Source: Apostichopus japonicus (lineage: Eukaryota; Echinodermata; Holothuroidea; Aspidochirotida; Stichopodidae). From it: a DNA stretch of 64,000 nucleotides. This document shows, piece by piece, positions 50,376 through 63,042 of the stretch. The position numbers were made by a program, and so were the translations under genes. Numbering within the stretch: position 1 is the stretch's first letter; every line of letters starts with the position of its first letter. The notes under the pieces were generated by a model. That model saw only the letters and a program-made list of their open reading frames with translations, was not told the origin of the DNA and made no database searches. The stretch lies in contig NC_092577.1 in NCBI RefSeq assembly GCF_037975245.1, positions 36,510,898-36,574,897 on the forward strand, written 5' to 3'.

Positions 50376-52260
50376 ACTTTTTCAACAGGTTCCGGCATAA
50401 ATACTACAGCATAGTCTTTTTTAAAGAGTCTTTATACCTCTTTGTAGAAAGAAACACCAATTAAGATTCTCATTATATCAAAGCCCATACGAAGCTTCCG
50501 TATCGCTTTTATCCTCAACTGATTTACATTGCATTATCTTAGAAGTTCAAAGCTGCAACCCCTGGTGACCCCTGATGGCTTCGGTACAAACCGTCTGATG
50601 AAAAACGTGGTTTCAACGTTGTGTACGACGAGGGTACGATTTGTGTACCCTAGCTTCAATGTGTGTTACAATGAGTGGACTATGCATTGTGCATAAACTA
50701 AGAGTAGCAAGGCTGTGTGTCTGCAGTGTTCGAGCAACGTCAGTTTGGAGAACCAGACTTAGGCCTACAATTGATTAGTATGTGATGCAATGATTTAAAA
50801 TGGCTTTAGAGGTGGACAATACATACTGAAGCCTGAGAGACGAGAGGACACAGTTAGTACCCTTCCAAATGTGTAATACTAGTAGTAGTGCTAGGCCTAT
50901 ATGCTTAGCAGCGTAGGCTAGGCCTAGCCAAACTAAGGTCTACTGTGGTGTAGACAGAGTAGACCTAGGCCTAGGCTAACTTTGTTAGGCCTAACAATAA
51001 CATTAACAGTATAGCTAAACTAGTAACAGTTAAACGACAAAGTAATAAGGTCTACTGTGGTGTAGAGTAGACCTACTGTGGTGTAGAGTAGACCTAACTT
51101 TGTTAGGCCTAACATTAACAGTATAGCTTAACTAGTAGTAACAGTTAAACAACAAAGTAATACTCAAACCTAGGAATATACATTCATCGGCCTGGCCTAG
51201 ACCTAAGTCAACACAAGGCCTAAAGAGGTTACTAACTTTAGGCAAGCACATGCCCACCCAGACCAGGGATTTATTTGAGCTTCAAACTTTTCAAATGCCT
51301 TAAATCAAGGTTCCAAATTCCCATAGGCTAATACTAGTAGTAATATAGTGCTAGTCCGAGAGCCTTGTCTTTCCGCCAATGGTACTTTTCGCCATGTTAC
51401 AGCCATGGCGGTAACCGTAAAGTACTTTTTTTGGCAGTAAGAGTACATTGTGTATGCACTGTATAAACTGTAATGCTTTGTGTCACTCTTCCTAGGCATA
51501 GGACAGCAAAGTCGTTTCATTACAAAATCGGTCATTTAAACCAACAATCAGAGTCTGATTATTTAAAAAACAATCAGCCTAATTCAATTCATTCAACCAA
51601 CTATTATATATTTGAAGACAGTGTATCGAAATCATAACGTGAAAAATTTGCTATTACTTGATCATAATTGATTTTAGCAAAAATTTAGACCGTATTCCGA
51701 GACCTGTTTACAATGTAACAACCTAGTGTTAGGCCTAATGAGACAGCTATGGATTCAAGGCATATCAGCATTTCTGCCGAAATTAAATTGTTTTTGAGGG
51801 CATCGCAGCAAACATTGAAGGGTTGAAAAAAAAGTGTGAAAAGAGGGTTCATGGTAAAAAGGAGGTGATGGGCAGGGAGGTATGGAGCAAATTGTGAGAA
51901 AAAGAAACATCGAATATCAAGTTAGGGCATTTAATCAAATACTTCACAAAGGAGAATTTCATGCCTTAACATAACCTATACTCAGCTAGTCAACATAGGC
52001 CTTATATATCCAGCACATTCATTACTTTGCGAAATTGGTATTGTTACCATGCTTACTGTACCGAGAAACATTGAAGTCACTAACCAAGAGGGAAGCAAAA
52101 TCGGCGACCCTGGCAGCCTAATTTGATGAAATTACATTGTAAAAGACATATACAAGGTGTCTTTATATTGATGTTTCATAGTAAAACAACAAACCTGATA
52201 CATCTGTTGATATTTTCACCTTCCATTTATGTTTTTGAATGATTATATTTTCACCGTGAA
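50376..52260. other. Intergenic with a TAGGCC-rich local duplication
   Basis: 50935-51165 holds two copies of a roughly 110-bp stretch (GGTCTACTGTGGTGTAGA ... TTAGGCCTAAC ... AACAGTTAAAC). No gene recognised. Confidence 0.5.
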
Positions 52261-52455
52261 CACTAGAAGAAGTACCTCGATATCTCAATATTGGAAGCTT
52301 GGGCAGATCTCATACTTGGTATGAATGTGTATAACATTGAGTAAAAGAAGCCTATTGATTTGGTGGAGGTCAAAGGGTCAATTGAATTCAACAAACGCCA
52401 AATATTTACTTACCTGTCTCTCTACACTAATGCACCTTCCTTAAGTTAACATAAT
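52261..52455. repeat. Dispersed ATCTCAA/TTGGTATG repeat, first part
   Basis: Units with the order TATCTCAA, GGAAGCTTGGGCAGAT, TACTTGGTATG, ACATTGAGTA, AGAAGCCTATTG and GTGGAGGTCAAAGG. The same order continues after the inserted element at 53674-53990 and recurs in diverged form at 60330-60840. Confidence 0.65.
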
Positions 52456-52463
52456 ATCTCAAG

Positions 52464-53665
52464 TAGTGTTTGCACGGGTTATCCGGATACCCGGGTACCC
52501 GCCCGACGCGTTACTACCCGGTTCCTAATTTATTACCCGAATCCTACGCAAAGTGTGATTTAAAAAAAATAATAATAAAAAAAAAAATTGGCAACCCGAC
52601 GGTTATGCAGATTTCCCATTGACTTAGTGTGGTGTTAGGCTACAATGTGGTCGAAGGTAACAGCAATAACGAAGGTACCTGCCAGACGCGATACTACCCG
52701 GTTCCTAATTTATTACCCGAATCCTAAGCAAACTAAGTGTGATTGTTTTTTATAAAAAAAAATTGCAAACCGATGGTTAGGCAGATTTCCCATTGACTTA
52801 GTGTGTTGTTAGGCTACCATGTGGTCGAAGATAACAGCAATATCGAAAGCTTTCCATAGATATCTTATAACTGCGTCATAATTTCAGCTAATAAACAGAT
52901 GGATAGGCTAGATTACCCCCATTGACTTAGTGTGGTGTTAGGCAACCATGTGGTCGAACGTAACAGCAATAACGAAAGTATTCCATTGATGTCTTATAAC
53001 TGCGTCACAACTCCAGCAAATAAACAGATGGTTAGGCTTAGCTAGATTTCTCGTTGACTTAGTGTGTTGTTAGGCTACCATGTGGAAGAAATTATTATTT
53101 ATTCATTCGTTTATTTCAAAGAAGGAAAGGCTGACAATGAATTTTACGAGATGTTTATGGATTATAGACAGGATAACTAAAAAATAGTAATCGCAAGTGG
53201 CTTTTTACTAATCGATTATTCCAAATGCGATTAATTTGCGCGAATCGCGCGGCTAATGCGAACCCTGGGCCTGCATAATAGATAGTAGTAGCCTAGTATT
53301 AACAATTGTTTAAGAGCTAGATTGGATATTTATATGGTTTGATCCAATAGAAGCAGCGGCGGCAGTGCGATGTTAGTAGTAATGCTAATTATAATTAAAT
53401 AATTAATTTATTAACAAGTTAATGAAAGAAACAAAAGCAAATAAAAATTATTGAGAAAGGTTTTATACCTTGTCTTACACCTACGTATGTGAACATGAAA
53501 CATTGTCAGTAGAGAATATAATGCATTTATTACAGCATCCAATATGTTATTTCTTGAAAATCGTGATACACAAGGGTAACCTTTTTTTTACCGGGTACCC
53601 GTATACCCGACGGGTAACGGCCCTCGGGTACCCGGTTCCCGATTTTTGGACCCGTGTAAACACTA
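52464..53665. mobile_element. hAT-type non-autonomous element with exact 8-bp target duplication
   Basis: Ends TAGTGTTTGCACGGGT and, reversed, TAGTGTTTACACGGGT. The flanks 52456-52463 and 53666-53673 are both ATCTCAAG, an exact 8-bp duplication. It was inserted inside a unit of the surrounding repeat. The subterminal parts are rich in CCCGGGTACCCG-like words. The interior has four imperfect copies of a roughly 110-150-bp unit marked GACTTAGTGTGGTGTTAGGC. No transposase frame. Confidence 0.9.
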
Positions 53666-53673
53666 ATCTCAAG

Positions 53674-53990
53674 GGAAGCTGGGACAGATTGCCTATTTGG
53701 TATGTAATTGTACCACATTGAGAACAAGAAGCCTTAGGTTGTGGGTGGAGGTCAATGGCTGTTTGAGTTCACCAGGGGTCAAATTGTGAAGACCATGTTT
53801 TACACAATATTTCAACAAAGACATATCTCATATTTAGTATGTTGATGTATCTCATTTACTACAAGAAGCCTGTTGTTGAGGTCCATGTTCATTTCAAGAC
53901 AGCCTGTGTCACACGTGAATTCATTGTTTGTTACATCAGTGCATTGCAAATCACTGTATATATTACTAAGATCAAGTATGTTGTACACTG
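53674..53990. repeat. Dispersed ATCTCAA/TTGGTATG repeat, second part
   Basis: Continuation of the repeat interrupted by the hAT-type element: AAGCTGGGACAGAT, TTTGGTATGTA, CACATTGAGAACAAGAAGCC and GTGGAGGTCAATGG, then a more diverged unit. Confidence 0.6.
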
Positions 53991-54085
53991 TCACTGTACA
54001 TTACATCAGATTCATGAGGAAAACTGCTCATGTTACATCAACGAAACCACAATGCATTTTTGCATTCTGTTTATATTTGTAGACA

Positions 54086-57000
54086 ATGCTGAGAGCAGGT
54101 CAATCAAGCACTGAGCCACAGGACAGGTTGCAACATGGTAGTGGTGACATATGCCAGTCCTGTCTCTCCGAGGGTAGAAAGTCCAGAGTCCGGAAGTTCC
54201 AGATTAATCCGGAAGAATGTGTTTTCAGCTGTTCCAGTGAAAAGGTGAGAAAGAATTTGAGTCTAATTGTATCCTGTATATTTGAAAATATAGGAGGGAG
54301 TGGGTGATACAATAACATGACACTGTTCATTATTAGAAGAATGACAGAAGAATATAACAACAAATATTTATAATGAGAAGGTATAAACCTAGATAAGGCT
54401 GCTGAAGGCACAAAAGCTTGTCGCATAAAGTGAGTTTTAAGCTTCTTTATACTGTAAAGGAGGATGAGACATTCTTAGCCATCTTGATTTCAAGTGGTAG
54501 CATATTCCACAATCGCAACTACCAAAATGTATACCCCCAGGAATAGTTGGATTTAGATTCCCTGAAAAGAAACTGATTTAAAAGGAGGTAACGGGTTGGA
54601 ATATACTCTTGAAGCATATATCAGTGATGTGTAAAGAAGAGCAATCATTCATCCTAAATGTAAATTTGTAAAAATGATGTCTGTCTGTGAACTGCAAGTT
54701 CAAGCTGTAATCAGATGAACTTATCTTATTGGCTTTTCAATGCATGTAGGTAAGCATGTTCACCGCATCACAGATATATAAGTTTAGTGGTAGCGCCATC
54801 TCATGGTCCTGTATCTACTGGGCGCTAGTAAAATGTTATGTAATAAGTATGCCTTTGATATTTAAGTTTTATACTTTAGAATGACATTCCTTTGTGATCT
54901 CTTCATTTCTTTCTTCAGTGCTTATCAAATTTCTCATCAAGCTCTCTCATCCTTAAAAGGAAAGCATCAGAAATACCAAATTTACGAAAGAGAAGGAGAA
55001 AGTCCTGTCCAGTTCAAGAGAGACCTCCTGATTTACCCAGATCGAATGTTACACTTTTATGGCAAAATAAGCAAGCATTGTGTTGGCTGGATTCTTCCTT
55101 ACTGCTGATGGTGTTTTGTACAAGCTTACGGAAGTGCCTTTTCGCATCAAAAGACGAATTGAGTTTGAAACAGTTATGTAAATATTTTGATGATGCACAA
55201 TTGAAATTAGAAGCCATATTTAACAGAACAAGAACTACATGCAGTAAATCAAATAATACAGATGAAAGTTTATGTTATAGTGATCCTCCCCATGACAACT
55301 ATCAATTTGACACAAAAACCAGCAAAGAAACATATTCAAATTTTGGAGACCCTTTGGAGTTGTTGCAAGCCTTGGGAGAGATTCCCAGCATCAGTCTGTT
55401 ACAGAATGATGAAGAAAATTCTCTGATTGAGCTTGATAGAATCAGCTCTGAGGATCCAGAACTGTCAGAAGCCGTCTCAGTATTAGATGAGTCTCGGGAG
55501 AGAATTTGGGAGCAGTTACAGCCAGAGCTAAGATGCAAGAAGGATGATGAAGAGAGCCCTGTGTTTGCCCTGCCCTTACTACTCAGGAAAAATAAACAGT
55601 TTGAGGCTCATTTTAGGAGCAGCTATCATTGGCAGTTTTATTGCAGCAGATGTCATTTTGTAGAAATATGTCAGTAAGTACTAGATTGTTAATTACAAAT
55701 GGTGAATTTAATCTATCATGAAGGTGTATTTCACTAAGTAGATTGTAAAGTTAATGTGTTCTGGGAGGTTAAAAAAGTTTTAGTGTGTTTTGTTTATCAA
55801 GGTATCAACCAATATTAACAATATTAATAAAGTCAATCTGAAGATAACAAAAGTTTTCACCATTATTTGAAATAGAAAACTTAATACTCAGCTAATTGGG
55901 TATATTTCTTTAATATTTGAAATATATATAGAAAAAGAGACAGCATCCTAGATTGATCAAAATTGTTTCAAAATAGCTTTACTTCCTATTTATTCACTCA
56001 GAAGAATTTGAAAATCTATTAGTGTGTATAAAAGGATAAATTGATGAAAGTCTTTCAGCATGATCTGTTGTTGGTATAAATGCTGCAGATGATCCCATTA
56101 AATTAACCAGTTTAGTCAATGGCTTAACACCTTAATGGGATTCTCTTTTGGACATCGAACAGGCAGGAAATGGTGTAAGATTTATGTTAAACTCAAAAGC
56201 TATACTTTCCTTTGATAACTTTGTTGATTTCTTGAAATATCTGGAAAGATTGTTCACCTGTTGTTGCACGTTTCCTCTGAAGGTTTTCTCATAACAACAA
56301 TTGTTGATAAGACATCTGGAATTCAACAAGTGATACTGATCATTGAGTGATACTGATTAATTAATTAATTGGTACTGATCATTAATTTGCAACCAATAGC
56401 TGCTAATATATCTGAATATGTATTTTTTTAAATGAGATACCGATGAACATTCATGGGCAAAGTGAGGTTGGTTTCTCGTCAAACTTGGCTGTTTTATTTC
56501 ATCCATTAATTTCAACTTCTACAACCACCAACCATCAAAATGCTTATAATAAATCACCTGTGTACCTTTCAAGGCGATTAATATGAAAGGTTTTTCATTT
56601 TCTTTGCAGCGAAAAGAGAGTTGTGCTGTCACTGAAGACCCTCAACAGATCACTCTCTCCAACCTCTTACTTTTCCCTTCGAGTGTGTCCATATTGCCAG
56701 TCACCTCAGGGAAGGAACCGTCTTGTCATTCACAAGTAAGATAACATTTGCTACTTAGTATCAATTATTCCATTAAGAAAACATACAGACATCCAGTCAC
56801 TTCTAGAAGAAATAATCAGATTTTTTTCAACATGATGCGTTTTGAGTTATTGGCTGTCAAAAACAACCTCTTTAGTACATCGGAGCAACTTTACAACATC
56901 ATAAATTAATATTGAGAAAAGCTAGAACCATGAAATATACTTATTATATAATGGTTCAAGCACACAATAAATTTGATAATTTTAGAAGAGTTCGAACCAC

Positions 57001-60000
57001 AGCCATCCGTGATTTGACACGAAATGACCCATTTGCCTAAGTTGACCACTTTTACCATTTAATTTTTTATTTCGAAACACCTGCCGTCAACATATTTGAC
57101 TGATAACTTCCCCACGTTGTGCAGGCTTGTTAATAAACTGAAGGCCAAATTTTAGTTTAATTTCCCACAAATGATTCCAGTCATATTTACCGTATCTTTT
57201 AAGAACCAACCTTCCAATAAATGAATTGTTACATGATTTTCGGCAAGCAACTGTTGGGTTCTATTTCGGGAACAATTTGATCTAAAAACGCACCACGGCG
57301 ACTAGATATTTGTTATTACAAAAATCGGTCAAACTTTACGATGTACAGTACGGCAGATTCTGCTGAGCAATACTGTGTATTGTTACCTTTCTGCTGTGCA
57401 ATACTGTGTGTTACTTATCTGCTGTACATTGTGTATTGTTACCTATCTGCTATGCAATACTGTGTGTTGTTACTTACTGTATCTGCTGTGCAATACTGTG
57501 TATTGTTACCTTTCTGCTGTGCAATACTGTGTATTGTTACCTTTCTGCTGTGCAATACTGTGTATTGTTACCTTTCTGCTGTGCAATACTGTGTATTGTT
57601 ACCTTTCTGCTGTGCAATATTGTGTATTGTTACCTTTCTGCTGTGCAATACTGTGTATTGTTACCTTTCTGCTGTGCAATACTGTGTATTGCTACCTATC
57701 TGCTGTGCATTACTGTGTATTGTCACCTATCTGCTGTGCATTACTGTGTATTGTCACCTATCTGCTGTGCATTACTGTGTATTGTTACCTATCTGCTGTG
57801 CAATACTGTGTATTGCTACCTTTCTGCTGTGCAATACTGTGTATTGTTACCTATCTGCTGTGCAATACTGTGTACTGTTACCTATCTGCTGTGCAATACT
57901 GTGTATTGTTACCTTTCTGCTATGCAATACTGTGTATTGTTACCTATCTGCTGTGCAATACTGTGTACTGTTACCTATCTGCTGTGCAATACTGTGTACT
58001 GTTACCTATCTGCTGTGCAATACTGTGTACTGTTACCTATCTGCTGTGCAATACTGTGTAATTGTTACCTATCTGCTGTGCAATACTGTGTATTGTTACC
58101 TATCTGCTTCTGATTTAAAGGGCCTATAACGTGGAGCACAAAGAAGTTATCACTTGATGAATACTTTAAACAAACCCAGTTGTTATGAATTTAGGCATGC
58201 CACACAAAAAGATCCTCTGAAAATTGTCAAGTTGAACCTTAAAAGTTATGCCACTTGTTGATCATATGAGCATATGCTTGTGTTACTTCGTAGTCACTTT
58301 AAGAAATTCCAAACTCTGCAGACAAACCACAATTGAAGATTAATAAATACTAACTATTGAATGACTTTCTCTTCACATACAGACTACCTGCATGCCCCAT
58401 GTTCCACTTTGTGGATGGTTTACCCCCATTGAAGTCTTGGGAACAGTTGGAATTTCACCATGGCAGTTATGACTACAAAGTAGCAGCCATCATTCAGTAC
58501 CAGCAAAATCCAAATCACTTTGTTGCATGGATCAGAGACAACCACCGTGAGTAAATCCAATTACTTTATCTCCACAAATTTATGCTTCTAACATGTAATA
58601 ATGTAGTGCTTCGAAAATTGCAACAAGGTTTTGAGACAGTCTGCTTAGAACTGTATCTGGAAAATCTTTGTTTATAAGGTTGAAATAGGTGAGGTTTTAA
58701 GGTGGCATTTAGGAAAACCATCTGTTTTGATAACTTCAATATCTGGTTCTAACTGGAGGTATGATGGATTGAATGTCACCTATTTTGACTGGCTAAACCT
58801 AACCCTTCTGCTAGGAAGTGGATTGCAGTAGGTGGTCTGTGATACTGTAATGGCAAGTCGTTTCATAAGAACATTTTTGTAGGAATATTTTTCTCTGTGG
58901 ATAAAAGATGCATTCACAGAATATCACCAAATGTGACTGTGTTTGACATTCAAAATTGCTATGAAGATGTTTTGTAGTAAACGTGCCAGTTTTGCTGCAC
59001 AATCGTTGAATCACCAGAATATCCAATTAAACCACAACTGGGCATTACAGTGACAGGCTTTTAGGACCATATAGATGCACTCTTGTAAGTTACAGCTCTT
59101 CTATTATATACCACTAAAATCAATGTTGAAAGAAAACATCGCATTGGAAAAAAGCAATTTTAGGATGGTGTTAGTTCATAGATTACTCAGTTAACAGATT
59201 GAACAAACAAACGTTCGTAGTTGTAATATAAGTGTTAACACAGTTTAACATTAGGTTTTTTATACCCAGGACAGTTGGTATATATGTTCTATGGGTAATG
59301 AATGGTTATTTGAGTGCTGACTGAAATCAGTGAATAGGAACTGTAGGCAGAATCAAGGTTTGGTACATTTCGCATCTCTGAGAATTCTATCTTTTTTCCT
59401 CACAACACATTAGGAAACTTGTGGCTGGAAGGAGATGATTTGAAGCAGCCCGTCGTCCGGTGGAGAGAGGAAGAGCCCAAGTTTCCTGCATCTCAAGCTC
59501 ACCTTGTGATGTGGGAGAGACAGGGAGGGTGCTCTGAGTGTTTGGAGGAGCAGGAGCTGGTCAAGAACATCTTGGTAGCTGACAACAGCGAACTGAAGCA
59601 AGTTTTACAGAGACCACAGGGCAATCTGATGGACAGCGGGGAGAAGGTACAAGTCGTGAATTATCTCAAGGCTTACATCCCAAAGAGAACCCAAGATCTT
59701 TCACCAATCGGTGCACATGCATCAAAGGCAACTGAAACTTCCCACCAATGTACTGAATCAAGTAGCCGAGCCAAGAGGAAAATCTCAGAAGTGTCATCGG
59801 TGCGCAGTTCAGAAATGACCAGCACTGACGCCAAAAGTAAAAACAACCTAAACTATCCCAAACGGAGACCGCTGATCGGACACAGTCTGGCGTCAAAATT
59901 TGCGGCGTTTAGCGAAACTTTACAAAGTTTTGTGGAATACAAGGAGATGATGGCGGAGAGAAAACGGCAGAACAGCAAGATTTTATCGAGGTCAACACGG

Positions 60001-60177
60001 ATGGGGTCAGTGTCGCCCCTCTGCAGCCCCAGCGGGAGCTCCGAAGCATCCAGTCTGCCAGACAGCTGTCAAAATATGTTTCCAGAGTTGGATCTGATAC
60101 TTGAAGATTTCAGACAAACTCAAGGTGGAATGCCAGATATGTCGTCAGAATTGGAACTCTTCATGCAAACTCTATGA
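54086..60177 (+). CDS. USPL1: SUMO-specific isopeptidase USPL1
   Basis: Cysteine protease (family C98) that removes SUMO from proteins; in vertebrates it is a Cajal-body protein. Coding exons: 54086-54244, 54919-55673, 56610-56735, 58383-58546 and 59414-60177, total 1968 nt, 655 aa. The N-terminus has a Cys-rich motif (CQSCLSEG ... CSSEKC) as in human USPL1. The catalytic Cys is in NKQALCWLDSS (about residue 108), followed by LQPELRC and ESPVFALPLLL. A CxxC pair (CSRC ... CPYC) lies on exons 2-3. The catalytic His is in NHFVAWI (about 392) and the Asp in LEGDDLK (about 409). VMWER closes the domain. The last exon adds a Ser-rich basic tail ending in acidic DLILEDF and SELELFMQTL segments, possible SUMO-interacting motifs. 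It is shorter than the vertebrate protein, which has a longer N-terminal part before the Cys. An acceptor 3 bp before the ATG implies a non-coding 5' exon that I could not place. Confidence 0.93.
57360..58110. repeat. 31-bp minisatellite in USPL1 intron 3
   Basis: About 24 tandem copies of a 31-bp unit containing TGCTGTGCAATACTGTGTAT and TGTTACCT(A/T)TC, with few substitutions. Because 31 is not a multiple of 3 and the unit has no stop in any forward frame, all three plus-strand frames stay open. This is not evidence of a protein. Confidence 0.95.
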
Positions 60178-60329
60178 TATGTTGAAAACCTTGAGATATG
60201 TTTTGGCAAAATTTGTATTCACTGTTTGTGAAGGGAAGTCTAGCAGATGCTATAGGGAACTGACCGGAACTCATACAAATGGAAGCAATTTATTTTAGGT
60301 TTAGATGAAGTTTAGATGAAGTTAATACA

Positions 60330-60840
60330 TAGTAGGTGGATCCATTTTATTGATAAAAAAACCTAGTGTTTTTTGCAGAGGTCAGTGTTTTGTTAGGTCT
60401 ACAGTGGTCAAGGTCTGAAAACCATTAAAACCTGGTTATTACTGAGTACAAGAACCCTGTTGCTTTCTGTGGAGGTCAAAGGCAATTTGAGGTCAACTGT
60501 GTCAGAAACCTTGTAACTCCAAGAGTAAAGCTTGCATGAACTGTGATACTTGGTATGTGGATACATAATGAAGTTGAATCTCAAAAAAAGTTAAAATCTA
60601 AAACCATGTAAACAGGATGCGTTGGAAGTCAAAGGTCATTTGATTTCTGCAGTGTCAGAAATCCTTGTAACTCCAAAAGTAAAGATTGGATGAACTTTGT
60701 ACTTGGTATATCAATTACAATATAACTTCAAAGTTCATTAAAAAAAAGTAGTTAAAAGCCTAAAATTATGTAGACAGGATAACTCAAAAAGTAAACCTTA
60801 GATAAAATTCACCATTGGTTTGTTGATCCATCTTATTCAG
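60330..60840. repeat. Dispersed TTGGTAT/GTCAAAGG repeat downstream of USPL1
   Basis: Several diverged units of GTAACTCCAA-AGTAAAG, TGAACT-TGATACTTGGTAT and GGAGGTCAAAGGCAATTTGA, related to the repeat at 52261 and 53674. Probably within or just after the USPL1 3' UTR. Confidence 0.65.
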
Positions 60841-62389
60841 TATAAAGACTGCACAGTTCACATAAAGTGTTCTCATACACTGCAAAATGTGGCACAGAAT
60901 CGCCAAGTATTTGGCAGGCTCTTCATTTGAGGTACCTCTAACAAAACTGCTCTCTGAAAATTAAAAATTAAGAAAATTGTCTGTCCTTGAACAATTTTAA
61001 CAATGAATTTGATAAAATTTGCTTTGGAACACATTGGCACATTTATTGGGTTCATACAGTTAAATTAGCAGCACTTTTTCTGACTCGAAGACAATATATT
61101 CTGTAATCAGACATGTCAAATCATCTCAAATTATGCACCTTTGTAGAGGTTAATTTGGTCATTTAATTGTATGTTGATGCATATGTTAGATATTGTCAAT
61201 ATGGACCCAAGCTTCCTCAGTATTTTTCTCCTTGTAGTTGCCTTCTTTTAATATATATGCAGCTGTTTGGAGTTTTTAGTTAATGACAATGAATATTAAA
61301 GTTACATTCATTTGCTCAAAGAGAGTTAAGAATAGCTACAGTACATTAAATATCTCAATTTTCAAAGAGGTTTGGTAGGTTGGAGGGTATGGGGGGCGGG
61401 GGGGTGCATTTCCAAGGACACAACTGTTTTGATACATCATGATTATTTCCCTGCTATGCCTCATGTTGTATGATAACTTATCACAGAGAAATAAAGAAAT
61501 AACAGAACAAAAGTGTTGATGTAAATTATTGGAAATTTATTTTCTTGTAGACTGTATAGCCTGATGTCTTTTCTAAACACATCCAGCAGCCATATGATAA
61601 TGATTGCTTTACATGTGGTGTTATTACAACATTGTCATTGTAATGCAACACCCCTCCCCTTCCTGCTCCTTAATCAAAAAATTCTGAAACTATTCGCCGA
61701 ATATTTTTTTTCAGGCAAGTCACATGACTAGCAGTCTTCCCCTGTGGAAGGGTTGTTTCAATTATAGTCTAGTGGAACTACTTCTTGTTCTGTTGGGGCG
61801 AATACTTTTTCTGGTGGACCAATGTTGAGGAAGACAGTTATTTCTGAGTAATATTACTCAAGATAACAATCCATCAAGCAGAAGAATCCACCAACACACA
61901 CTCTCCTCTTTCCCATTAGTAAAGGACCAAACTTTCCTGGGTAGAAACTGGTCTTTTGTTCTGCAGTGAACACGAACTGCCTCCACCATCACAATACATC
62001 TTAAAACCCTTAATCATATAGATCACAGCCATGACGTATGTGCCTGTAAAATTCCCGAAACAATATGTAATCCATTTATTACATCAGACTTTTTTACAAC
62101 TAGGCTACAAACGTCAATTTCAGTCATGACTCACGGGTAAAGTCAACCCAGTCTCATTTAATGATTTCATAGCATGAAATTCAAGCACAACATTATGTTT
62201 CACTTGGTGATGAATAAGGCTTCAAGTTTGGCATTGTTATTGTTTTCTTATACAAAATACTTGTTTCTGGACGAGGTTTTGTAACCTTGGGTACCTAGAA
62301 CCAACACAACACAGAGAGATACTCAAAATGCCTCCTTTAAAGTTTTCAGTGTAGTACTAACCAATAACCATTGATGTCAACAGGCGTAC
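60841..62389. other. USPL1 3' flank, no gene seen
   Basis: Includes an AATAAA at 61490 and G-rich stretches near 61390. No coding sequence recognised. Confidence 0.4.
61490..61495 (+). promoter_or_regulatory. Candidate poly(A) signal for USPL1
   Basis: AATAAA 1.3 kb after the stop codon; plausible only if the 3' UTR is long. Confidence 0.25.
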
Positions 62390-63042
62390 GAGGCGTAGCG
62401 GAGGGGGCAGGGGAAGTCCGCCCCCCCCCCCCAAAAAAAAATACAAAATTCAGGGACACAAAAGTTGTTGAAAAACTCCGGCAGCCTCGTAACAAAAAAT
62501 GAGTTTAAAATTTAAAAATATATATATTACGAAGGTTTTAAACACAGCCACTTGCCCGATTCCCCCCCCCCCCCCCGAATAATTCCCGATTCTTGCCGAA
62601 TCGTTCCCGATTCTACCCGGAATGTTTCCAATTCTTACCCAGTTCGTTCCCGATTCTTGCCCAAATCGTCAACGGCTCTTGCCTGAATATTCGACACATT
62701 ATGAAAAGTCATGATATAGAAAATATTTCCATCCGTTTTCATATCATAAAATGTCAGGGGACACTTCAAACAGCATAGTTTAAAGAACGATCCGGACCAG
62801 GTGCCAACTATTGTCGGTAAGCCACTGCTTACAAATGACAATGTCAGTAAAATCGTACTCGCAACCGGCATCAGCATGTTTAATGCGACTCGTGTATTAG
62901 TTTCAAAATTCGGGCAAAACGTTCTGTACTCCAAATTGGGACGGTTCTGTTGGTCTATGAACAGGGGGAGGGAGGGGTCAATATCATCATTCACAAATTT
63001 CCTGGTAAAATGTGGTCACTTTAATTTATAACAACTTACATC
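62390..63042. repeat. Repeat end and CCCGATTCTTGCC minisatellite
   Basis: At about 62393 CAGGCGTACGAGGCGTAGCGG (first 20 bases are the key part) with a following C run resembles another hAT-like end. 62555-62690 carries imperfect tandem copies of TTCCCGATTCTTGCC. No gene. Confidence 0.45.

Noticed and set aside
57341-58129. Three overlapping 228-262 residue frames
   Set aside because: Products of the 31-bp minisatellite within a USPL1 intron; frame openness follows from the unit lacking stops.
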